Below are positions 63,701 through 64,000 of a stretch of DNA of 64,000 bases, piece after piece. The position numbers and the translations under genes are program-made. Source of the stretch: Schistosoma mansoni (Eukaryota; Platyhelminthes; Trematoda; Strigeidida; Schistosomatidae); the NCBI RefSeq assembly GCF_000237925.1, contig NC_031497.1, positions 2,696,524 through 2,760,523 on the forward strand, written 5' to 3'. A model generated the notes under the pieces. The model was not told the origin of the DNA, did not search any database, and saw nothing but the letters and a program-made list of their open reading frames with translations. Positions within the stretch are counted from its first letter, which is position 1; the number at the start of each line of letters is the position of its first letter.

Positions 63701-64000
63701 GTTATTAGTAATTTCAGTTTCGCGACAATATCATTAAAAAAACATCACAAATTAGAAATACCTGTCACAATTTTATACTAAAAAGAAACTTACATAATCC
63801 AATAGCCCCATTTGATTTGTCAATTAAGTCAGACTCCAAATTTGATAAATTACGTGACAAGTTAACATTAGAGTGAATAAACGCTTTCACATATTCTGGA
63901 CATAAATTACGATTTAAAGTGAACACTACTCGTCCGTGTTTAATAATTAAATTTGTAGAAACTGGAATCCATAGACTTTTTAGTTGACTATTCCAAGCAA
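15739..64000 (-). CDS. Insulin-receptor-family tyrosine kinase gene (partial span)
   Basis: One gene on the - strand covers at least 48 kb, with exons listed below as W1 (right edge) to W15. Domain order is L2 end, FnIII-1 to FnIII-3 with an insert region, transmembrane helix, juxtamembrane segment and tyrosine kinase. This is the insulin/IGF receptor layout, with key matches [31 protein letters not shown] and YYRK...LPVRWMAPE. It should act at the cell surface as a disulphide-linked insulin-peptide receptor. Schistosomes are known to have two such receptors; I cannot tell which this is. L1, the Cys-rich domain and the signal peptide lie beyond 64000. The kinase C-lobe end and tail were not found. 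One junction (W6 to W7) is unresolved. Confidence 0.9.
16872..17395 (+). mobile_element. Short LINE-A-derived element, full length
   Basis: Has the same start (AGCCCCCAAATGCC), GGAGAG-TCCG-CTCTCC hairpin and AAATAAATAAATAA tail as the copy at 6713. It differs at many positions, so it is an independent older or different-subfamily insertion. Confidence 0.85.
17690..18010 (+). repeat. Diverged tRNA-like repeat, family B
   Basis: Shares GACTTCTAGTGAGAAG with the repeat at 19876. It then has a box A-like GTTCGGTGATCTAGA and a box B-like GGTTCAATCCC. The hammerhead part is lost or decayed. Confidence 0.55.
18336..18465 (-). CDS. Insulin receptor exon W14: activation loop
   Basis: Completes DFG with W13, then reads [28 protein letters not shown] and FTTKSDVW. 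It contains the twin tyrosines YYRK of the insulin-receptor activation loop and the APE motif. The first of the three human activation-loop tyrosines is replaced by Asn (VNNQEYY versus IYETDYY). Phases match on both sides: two bases in, two bases out. Confidence 0.94.
19575..19860. mobile_element. Fold-back hammerhead repeat, family B
   Basis: Two inverted arms of about 115 bases (19575-19688 and 19752-19860) are over 90% alike by eye. Both begin GAAGGGGG or its complement and include half of the ribozyme. The centre holds box B-like sequence from the tRNA-like part, on the - strand. Arms, tail and ribozyme identify the family shared with 22846 and 56780. Confidence 0.85.
19659..19704 (-). 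ncRNA. Hammerhead ribozyme, intact-looking core
   Basis: On the - strand: GCACTG (19699-19704), core CTGAGGA, helix II GTCC/GGAT with a loop, GAAAC, triplet GTC, and partner CAGTGC (19659-19664). All core residues are present. The opposite arm of the repeat can pair with it and could compete with folding. Confidence 0.75.
19876..20235 (+). mobile_element. tRNA-derived hammerhead repeat, family B, long copy
   Basis: Box A-like GGCTCAGTGGTCTAGAG (about 20050) and box B-like GGGTTCGAGTC (about 20097) are followed by a hammerhead: GCACTG, CTGAGGA, GGATGAAAT and GTC. Helix I is imperfect, so activity is doubtful. The 5' part (CTAGTGAGAAGC) is shared with 17690. Confidence 0.8.
20295..20535 (-). 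CDS. Insulin receptor exon W13: hinge to catalytic loop
   Basis: Encodes 80 residues: [20 protein letters not shown] (hinge and alpha-D), [14 protein letters not shown], the catalytic loop [15 protein letters not shown] with the catalytic Asp, and LTVKIA up to the Asp of DFG, split with W14. HRDLAARN is the receptor-tyrosine-kinase form of the loop. Acceptor ATTAG and donor GTATGT flank it. It enters in phase 0 and leaves with one base. Confidence 0.95.
20536..22623 (-). other. Intron W12-W13
   Basis: AT-rich, with a (TA)14 tract at 20661-20688. I see no gene or recognisable transposon. Confidence 0.55.
20661..20688. repeat. (AT)n microsatellite
   Basis: A perfect AT dinucleotide run. Similar runs lie at 22817-22840, 25524-25555, 29697-29745 and about 60750-60780. 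Confidence 0.9.
22624..22740 (-). CDS. Insulin receptor exon W12: beta-3/alpha-C
   Basis: A 39-codon exon in phase 0 on both sides: [20 protein letters not shown], then [19 protein letters not shown]. It follows VAVK of W11, and [10 protein letters not shown] aligns with FLNEASVMK of the human receptor. The Glu of NEAS is the alpha-C Glu that pairs with the catalytic Lys. Acceptor TTATTCAG is good; the donor GTCAGT is slightly weak. Confidence 0.93.
22846..23066. mobile_element. Fold-back hammerhead repeat, family B
   Basis: The left arm (ATAGTTGAAATCACGAGTC...) carries a - strand hammerhead with CTGAGGA and GAAAC but weakened helices. The right arm repeats the tail inverted (CTTCCAGG... to ATCTCCACAAAA). 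It has the same architecture as 19575, with an independent junction between the arms. Confidence 0.8.
23395..23790 (+). mobile_element. Ty3/gypsy-like fossil, RNase H region
   Basis: Translation shows [10 protein letters not shown] and a [13 protein letters not shown] context, typical of the RNase H region of schistosome gypsy-like LTR elements. It is an old, broken fragment with several breaks. No LTR is adjacent. Confidence 0.7.
24078..24474. mobile_element. TIR-bounded tRNA/hammerhead-like repeat
   Basis: The ends 24078-24117 and 24433-24474 are inverted repeats (GATTGATCGCTGAGTAGTGA versus GATTGATCACTGAGTAGTAG). Inside, on the + strand, is a box A/box B-like stretch (TAGCTCTGTGGCAACG, GGATCGAGTCC). 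A hammerhead-like remnant follows: CTGACAA, a short stem, GCACGAAAC. The core is mutated. This appears to be a third lineage with the same plan as families B and SM-alpha. Confidence 0.6.
24897..25130 (-). mobile_element. Family-B hammerhead repeat, decayed
   Basis: On the - strand: box A-like CAGTGGTCTGCAG, box B-like TTCGATTCCC, then a decayed ribozyme (TTTTGAGGAGTTTC) and the tail CCAGGTTTTCGATGG. The far end (TTCATGATATTG) repeats the tail inverted. Confidence 0.65.
26138..26377 (-). CDS. Insulin receptor exon W11: glycine loop, catalytic Lys
   Basis: Eighty visible residues, with the 5' end hidden in the N gap. It reads [13 protein letters not shown], then the glycine-rich loop [12 protein letters not shown], and ends at VAVK with the catalytic Lys. 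The human receptor has LGQGSFGMVYEG. The segment between loop and VAVK is about 44 residues here, against about 14 in human, so the beta-2/beta-3 turn is greatly enlarged. The donor GTAAGT and phase 0 agree with W12. Confidence 0.95.
26378..26577. other. Assembly gap (200 N)
   Basis: Exactly 200 N, probably a placeholder length. It hides the start of exon W11 and the left part of the repeat at 26578. Confidence 0.99.
26578..27340 (-). mobile_element. Probable retrotransposon 5' region
   Basis: GC-rich block unlike the surrounding intron, with two overlapping open frames on the - strand (26578-26893; 26919-27146, including [15 protein letters not shown]). A Kozak-like ATGGCCAACGATTC start runs into the gap. 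Composition and layout suggest the leader and first ORF of a non-LTR element. I cannot tie it to LINE A or B, and a diverged host exon is less likely. Confidence 0.4.
27856..28337 (+). mobile_element. Short LINE-A element, 3'-truncated
   Basis: Starts at the family 5' end (AGCCCCCAAGTGC) and stops inside GCGCATATGTATCTGGT, without the A-rich tail. The break is at almost the same place as in the nested copy at 13604. Confidence 0.8.
28350..28560. repeat. SM-alpha remnant, inverted halves
   Basis: A - strand hammerhead remnant (GTTTCATTCTATTTGAGAC, 28358 on) is followed by a + strand tRNA-like half (GGTAGCTCAATAGATAAC, then GGGTTCGAGCC). The halves face opposite ways, again a fold-back arrangement. 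Confidence 0.6.
29180..29795 (+). mobile_element. Penelope-like 3' fragment between inverted repeats
   Basis: The left end TTAAAACACGAAG (29180) and right end CTTCGTGTTTTAA (29783-29795) are inverse. So are AACGAATTTATTATCAA (29215 on) and its complement near 29760. Inside, + strand translation gives [20 protein letters not shown], then [12 protein letters not shown] and LPWP. This is the C-terminus of a Penelope-like GIY-YIG region, from a lineage different from families A and B. A long (AT)n tract lies at 29697-29745. Confidence 0.75.
29697..29745. repeat. (AT)n microsatellite, longest in window
   Basis: About 24 AT units, lying just inside the right inverted repeat of the Penelope-like fragment. 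Confidence 0.9.
29861..29948 (-). CDS. Insulin receptor exon W10: transmembrane helix
   Basis: Reads [20 protein letters not shown], then VCIERRIS. It is a single hydrophobic span followed by a basic stop-transfer, just where the receptor's membrane helix belongs. Phase: two bases in, completing Lys with W9, and two bases out. Acceptor CCAATAG and donor GTAATT flank it. The neighbouring exon is in the gap at 26378. Confidence 0.9.
30738..32003 (-). mobile_element. LINE family B (RTE clade), 5'-truncated
   Basis: Runs on the - strand from [18 protein letters not shown] in the reverse transcriptase to a 3' end of TAAGTAAG repeats (30738-30748), the usual short-tandem tail of RTE elements. The endonuclease half is missing. 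Related pieces are at 50035-51820 and 57345-57402. Confidence 0.88.
31230..31985 (-). CDS. LINE-B reverse transcriptase fragment
   Basis: Open for 251 codons. It shows [20 protein letters not shown], then [13 protein letters not shown] (motif A), [13 protein letters not shown] (motif B, with N for the usual G) and [10 protein letters not shown] (motif C). In motif C, FSDD replaces the expected [24 protein letters not shown] follows. The altered motifs and loss of flanking domains mark a dead copy. Confidence 0.88.
   Translation of the reverse strand: MLLNRMKDSIDAQLRDQQTGFRKDWPWTDQIATLRIIVEQSFEWNSSLCINFLDYEKAFDSVDLRTLYERLRHHGVSETIVNIIRNSYDGLHYKVMLGGQLTDVFQVRIGVRQNCQLSPILFLLVIDWIMKASTYQRRHGIQWTVRNQLEDLDFSDDLALLSHTYQQVQMKTTSVAAAYASVGLNKHKEETKVFKHNTENTNTITLDGEALEDVESFTYLGSIIDEQGGSDADVNARIGKARTLFLQLKDI
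32320..33324 (-). mobile_element. Penelope-like A, left arm of inverted dimer
   Basis: A - strand RT open for 305 codons (33229 down to 32312): [51 protein letters not shown] (catalytic YMDD) and [14 protein letters not shown]. It stops at [10 protein letters not shown], just before the GIY-YIG domain. From 33324 down to the end of visible overlap it mirrors 34783-35507 with no difference that I noticed. Confidence 0.88.
33325..34782 (+). mobile_element. Penelope-like A, 5' half in the dimer loop
   Basis: N-terminal region of the right-hand copy: [20 protein letters not shown], then [35 protein letters not shown], and after a frameshift near 34215 [16 protein letters not shown] and [15 protein letters not shown] and KVHKP are standard Penelope-like RT landmarks. 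It has a stop near 33632 and the shift noted, so it is not intact. Confidence 0.82.
34475..34866 (+). mobile_element. Foreign insert within Penelope-like A
   Basis: Related elements should run directly from VFQFVG to MMSFDV, but about 390 bases intervene here. The insert holds a 92-codon frame ending [19 protein letters not shown], then AATAAAGC and an AAT-repeat tail. It looks like the 3' end of another transcript or retroelement. The last about 84 bases are present in both arms of the dimer. I do not recognise the protein. Confidence 0.5.
34783..35507 (+). mobile_element. Penelope-like A, right arm of inverted dimer
   Basis: The mirror image of 32600-33324, in the same order and with the same amino acids, up to the N gap at 35508. 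It carries the RT motifs [19 protein letters not shown] and YMDDTFILC. The gap falls inside this arm. Confidence 0.88.
35508..35934. other. Assembly gap (427 N)
   Basis: Falls within the right arm of the Penelope-like hairpin. A long near-perfect inverted repeat is a likely cause of assembly failure. Confidence 0.99.
35935..36105 (-). mobile_element. LINE-A scrap
   Basis: On the - strand it reads ISPFLFNFAIDD-type sequence, then [20 protein letters not shown] and [10 protein letters not shown], the motif B-C part of LINE A. It is bounded by the gap on one side and an LTR fossil on the other. Confidence 0.85.
36116..36616 (-). mobile_element. LTR-element fossil: one LTR plus internal stub
   Basis: A TG...CA-type LTR of about 380 bases on the - strand (36116-36495) begins TGTTGGGATGAC and ends AACGTTCACA. 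Immediately before it in reading direction is a polypurine tract (AAAAAAAGGGGAGG) and a short internal stub (36496-36616). It is probably Ty3/gypsy-like. The partner LTR is not in the window; the element is broken. Confidence 0.65.
36617..39404 (+). mobile_element. Young Ty3/gypsy-like LTR element, non-autonomous
   Basis: Two 423-bp LTRs (36617-37039 and 38982-39404), TGTTAGG...ATAACA, differ at about four places (about 1%), so insertion was recent. A polypurine tract (CAAGGGGAGG) precedes the 3' LTR. Recognisable parts are a gag-like region with a Cys/His zinc knuckle, an aspartic protease (LDTASD) and an integrase C-terminal-like tail. Reverse transcriptase was not seen, so it is broken (one major loss) and could only move with help. 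No target-site duplication was found. Confidence 0.85.
39620..40060 (+). repeat. SM-alpha remnants
   Basis: Two decayed pieces. The second (39890-40055) shows the tRNA-like stretch AGCGTTTGAAGCGAACGGTA, then CAGACGAGTCTCAAATAGGG and GAAACGCGCG. The hammerhead core is altered (CAGACGA for CTGACGA). Confidence 0.7.
40182..40410 (-). CDS. Insulin receptor exon W9: FnIII-3 end
   Basis: Encodes 76 residues, including [20 protein letters not shown], then [19 protein letters not shown] and [15 protein letters not shown] is identical to the human insulin receptor's last fibronectin domain. It enters in phase 0 from W8 and leaves one base, which completes a Lys codon with W10. The acceptor is ATACTAG and the donor GTGAGT. 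Confidence 0.95.
41545..41810 (+). mobile_element. Family-B hammerhead repeat, decayed
   Basis: GTTGAAGTTAGATATTAA leads into box A-like AACTCAGAAGTCTAGATG and box B-like GTGCTCGAGTCC. The ribozyme is altered (CACTGCTAAAGAGTCC, then CGAAACGG), and the family tail follows. Confidence 0.75.
41859..42767 (-). mobile_element. Penelope-like B, left arm of inverted dimer
   Basis: A - strand copy from [13 protein letters not shown] through [24 protein letters not shown] and the GIY-YIG region ([14 protein letters not shown]) to [14 protein letters not shown] follows GRT, splitting RT and endonuclease. The right arm has the same stop at the same place. Confidence 0.9.
42768..43020 (+). mobile_element. 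Penelope-like B, loop of the dimer
   Basis: Upstream RT sequence of the right copy: [37 protein letters not shown] and [11 protein letters not shown] (catalytic YIDD). The copy is 5'-truncated at about 42768, where the left arm begins. Confidence 0.88.
43021..44460 (+). mobile_element. Penelope-like B, right arm plus 3' UTR
   Basis: 43021-43928 mirrors 42767-41859 nearly exactly. One difference was noticed, beside the loop. It carries RT C-terminal sequence, the shared TAG at 43655-43657, the GIY-YIG domain from 43670, then LPWP and a 3' UTR. The UTR includes GAGCCTGATGATGAAGTTAT near 44405, like family A at 14397. Only the right arm keeps the sequence past 43928. Confidence 0.88.
45879..46328 (-). 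CDS. Insulin receptor exon W8: FnIII-3 start
   Basis: A 150-codon exon, phase 0 on both sides. The N-terminal two thirds is rich in Asn, Ser and Asp (for example [19 protein letters not shown]), with several N-x-S/T sites and no clear fold. Then [20 protein letters not shown] and [10 protein letters not shown] match the start of the third fibronectin domain (human [21 protein letters not shown]). The Asn/Ser-rich part is longer than in the human receptor. Confidence 0.92.
46503..46602 (+). repeat. Single arm of family-B fold-back repeat
   Basis: TATCAGAAGGGGGTTTTGTG leads through the family arm to CTGGAAGCGCTGGA, then unrelated sequence. Only one arm remains. Confidence 0.75.
46862..47135 (-). 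repeat. SM-alpha type repeat
   Basis: Ends with the TCTTCCCATTGATG segment. On the - strand it has a decayed hammerhead (GAAACACGCG after AATAGAAC) and tRNA-like boxes. Core changes make activity unlikely. Confidence 0.75.
47582..47813 (-). CDS. Insulin receptor exon W7: FnIII-2 end
   Basis: Encodes [16 protein letters not shown] and [20 protein letters not shown], ending LNASVIVFL. It aligns with human GLRHFTGYRIELQACNQ. It leaves in phase 0 into W8. The donor reads GTACAC and is weak. It enters with one base, which does not fit the phase-0 end of the W6 segment, so a small exon may be missing. Confidence 0.88.
47814..48781 (-). other. Intron W6-W7
   Basis: A (GTA)n run near 48200 and a family-B tail remnant (48385-48450). 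A 63-codon + strand frame at 47872 is probably chance. A small exon joining W6 to W7 was sought but not found. Confidence 0.45.
48782..49846 (-). CDS. Insulin receptor exon W6 region: insert segment, interrupted
   Basis: At 49846 an acceptor (TTTTATAG) starts [18 protein letters not shown] in exact phase with W5. At about 49776 it runs into an antisense LINE-A fragment. Beyond that and a 200-N gap, 48782-49062 is open for 93 codons ([14 protein letters not shown], then [13 protein letters not shown]) to a GTAAGT donor. Low-complexity Ser/Asn/Thr content fits the receptor's poorly conserved insert, where alpha and beta chains are cleaved. KIKKK is only a weak candidate site. Misassembly around the gap is possible. 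Confidence 0.5.
49063..49262. other. Assembly gap (200 N)
   Basis: Inside the W6 region, next to a LINE-A fragment. Its length is probably nominal. Confidence 0.99.
49335..49776 (+). mobile_element. LINE-A fragment, both ends truncated
   Basis: Diverged match to 8710-9110 of the full copy (for example CCTCTCTGGCCG, then GGAACTCCAA-like and CTCTTTTAGAAATGGTAG). It stops at GGCTCGTTTTCGTG and lacks a 3' end. It lies antisense inside what reads as exon W6 of the receptor gene. Confidence 0.75.
49847..52709 (-). other. Intron W5-W6
   Basis: Mostly a LINE-B copy (50035-51820). The stretch 51820-52709 is AT-rich without recognised features. Confidence 0.55.
50035..51820 (+). mobile_element. LINE family B, endonuclease to RT start
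   Basis: Contains the apurinic endonuclease region: [40 protein letters not shown], and [18 protein letters not shown]. The linker and the first RT blocks follow ([15 protein letters not shown], near 51770), and it then ends abruptly. There are several stops and shifts. The 3' half, with RT motifs A-C and the tail, is absent. Confidence 0.87.
52710..52880 (-). CDS. Insulin receptor exon W5: FnIII-2 start
   Basis: Reads [56 protein letters not shown]. It matches human [21 protein letters not shown]...DPNGNITHYLVFWER. Two bases in, completing Lys with W4, and one base out, completing Gly with 49846. Donor GTAAAT and acceptor TTCATAG. Confidence 0.94.
52881..54572 (-). other. Intron W4-W5
   Basis: Contains a decayed SM-alpha remnant (53820-53990, GTGACGAGTTCCAAATAGG) and a solo LTR (54047-54358). 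Otherwise AT-rich. Confidence 0.6.
54047..54358 (-). mobile_element. Solo LTR with 5-bp target duplication
   Basis: A 312-bp unit whose ends are TGTTATAATT and CGCTAACA (TG...CA with inverted TGTTA/TAACA). GGAAG flanks it at 54042-54046 and 54359-54363. This is the hallmark of an LTR retrotransposon reduced to one LTR. The - strand orientation is suggested by its internal layout. Family uncertain; no internal parts remain. Confidence 0.75.
54573..54787 (-). CDS. Insulin receptor exon W4: FnIII-1 end
   Basis: Encodes [15 protein letters not shown], then [20 protein letters not shown] and [14 protein letters not shown]. It aligns with human [22 protein letters not shown]...VQTDA. One base in completes the Ser of W3, and one base goes out. 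Acceptor AATCTATAG and donor GTAAGT. Confidence 0.94.
54975..55330 (-). mobile_element. LINE-A 3' coding fragment
   Basis: The - strand matches the C-terminal region of the copy at 10030-10290: CACCTTGATGG, CAGAGAAGTCCACATCATGC, TTATTTGCCGTCACTGAG and CCTTCACGACTCCC. Frames are broken. Confidence 0.75.
55725..55922 (+). mobile_element. Family-B repeat: inverted arm joined to tRNA-like part
   Basis: An inverted tail arm (GTTGAAATCATGAGTCAATT to GGAAGCACTGGACGG) runs directly into AATTTCGTGGATTGGTTGA. Box A (GCTCAGTGGTCTAGTGG) and box B (GGGTTCGAATTTC) follow, then the gap at GTGAATGCGCA. This copy best shows the plan arm, tRNA-like promoter, ribozyme, arm. Confidence 0.8.
55923..56122. other. 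Assembly gap (200 N)
   Basis: Begins exactly at the expected start of the hammerhead in the family-B repeat, consistent with fold-back DNA hampering assembly. Confidence 0.99.
56780..56985 (+). mobile_element. Family-B hammerhead repeat with full right arm
   Basis: Box B (GGGTTCGAATCCC) is followed by GCACTTCTGAGGAGTCCC, GGACAAAACGG and GTCCAGTGC, and the full tail to CCACCTTCTGATA. CAAAA for CGAAA and a helix I mismatch make the ribozyme probably dead. Confidence 0.8.
57345..57402 (+). mobile_element. LINE-B 3' tail scrap
   Basis: CTCCATTGGGAGTAACAGGC followed by GTAAGTAAGTAAGTAA is the 3' end of LINE B, as at 30738. It is a very short, heavily 5'-truncated insertion. Confidence 0.8.
58110..58605 (-). 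mobile_element. Short LINE-A-derived element, reversed and diverged
   Basis: The - strand carries the family sequence from the leader hairpin region (58605) to the TTTAAATAAT tail near 58110. It has more differences than the other copies, so it is older. Confidence 0.8.
59461..59508 (-). CDS. Insulin receptor exon W3: 48-base small exon
   Basis: Encodes [15 protein letters not shown] plus split codons on both sides. It corresponds to the human segment around FDGQDACGSNSW in FnIII-1. It is small but has good borders (TTTTACCAG, GTAAGT). Phase: one base in, two out, and both fit W2 and W4 exactly. Confidence 0.88.
59509..61368 (-). other. Intron W2-W3
   Basis: Contains an LTR fossil and an inverted LTR piece (60134-60914) and a (TA)n tract at 60750-60780. 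Nothing else was recognised. Confidence 0.6.
60134..60914 (+). mobile_element. LTR fossil followed by an inverted LTR piece
   Basis: 60134-60724 has LTR ends (TGTTATGAGC ... AGATATAACA), about 591 bases, probably from a gypsy-type schistosome element. After a (TA)n run, 60790-60914 repeats the first about 120 bases in reverse. The inverted repeats are about 90% alike. No target-site duplication and no internal region are seen; the element is broken. Confidence 0.65.
61369..61498 (-). CDS. Insulin receptor exon W2: FnIII-1 start
   Basis: Reads [42 protein letters not shown]. It aligns with human [35 protein letters not shown]. Its first two bases complete the conserved Cys codon begun in W1, and its last two complete Ile with W3. 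Acceptor TTACTTAAG and donor GTAAGC. Confidence 0.92.
62345..62830 (+). mobile_element. Ty3/gypsy-like fossil, integrase region
   Basis: Translation shows an integrase-core context ([10 protein letters not shown], then a WYGTHSS-like stretch). It is an old, broken fragment with several breaks. It need not belong to the other LTR fossils here. Confidence 0.6.
63430..63620. repeat. SM-alpha remnant, inverted halves
   Basis: A - strand ribozyme/tRNA-like half (ACGTTTCGTCCTATTCGG, then GGGACTCGAACCCAGTACC) joins a reversed TGATACTTGGGACAGC-type segment. The hammerhead core has lost CTGACGA. Confidence 0.65.
63794..64000 (-). CDS. Insulin receptor exon W1: end of L2 domain
   Basis: Encodes 68 visible residues: [32 protein letters not shown] and [20 protein letters not shown]. 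It aligns with human [31 protein letters not shown], the C-terminus of the second leucine-rich (L2) domain. It ends with the first base of the conserved Cys codon that W2 completes. The donor is GTAAGT. The exon continues past the window edge. Confidence 0.92.

Larger units (their letters stand above)
61499..63793 (-). other. Intron W1-W2
   Basis: Contains an AAT-rich run (61510-61550), a gypsy-like fossil (62345-62830) and an SM-alpha remnant with inverted halves (63430-63620). Otherwise AT-rich. Confidence 0.55.

Noticed and set aside
1-64000. CRISPR array or bacterial operon structure
   Set aside because: No regular direct repeats with unique spacers. Spliced genes and eukaryotic retroelements rule out a prokaryote.

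Overview
The window looks like nuclear DNA of a blood fluke, genus Schistosoma. Support comes from AT-rich intron sequence, hammerhead-bearing tRNA-derived repeats of the SM-alpha type (one as a 334-bp tandem), Penelope-like, RTE-type and Ty3/gypsy-type elements, and a very long flatworm-style insulin-receptor gene. The species cannot be fixed from the sequence alone. Four runs of N (200, 427, 200 and 200 bases) interrupt it. Layout: a two-exon C2H2 zinc-finger gene on the + strand (533-3800) is followed by intergenic DNA and a transposon cluster (6713-14440). From about 15739 to the right edge, the - strand carries one gene, an insulin-receptor-family tyrosine kinase. It is read right to left: end of the L2 domain (63794-64000), three fibronectin III domains and the insert region (61498 down to 40182), transmembrane helix (29861-29948), juxtamembrane and glycine loop (26138-26377), and the kinase core (22740 down to 15739). 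Exon phases agree at nearly every junction. The N-terminal half lies beyond base 64000, and the end of the kinase C-lobe was not located. Nearly everything else is repeats in the introns of this gene: LINE family A (RTE-like) and its roughly 520-bp end-joined derivative, LINE family B (RTE, with a TAAG-repeat tail), at least three Penelope-like lineages, several LTR-element fossils and three lineages of short repeats. The short repeats combine a pol III-like promoter, a hammerhead ribozyme and inverted terminal arms. The most unusual signals are structural. Two different Penelope-like families each form a head-to-head inverted dimer with near-identical arms, and a third fragment sits between inverted repeats. 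The short hammerhead repeats are themselves fold-back elements, and two copies keep an intact-looking ribozyme core. A 10-bp direct repeat brackets a composite LINE block at 6713-10544.
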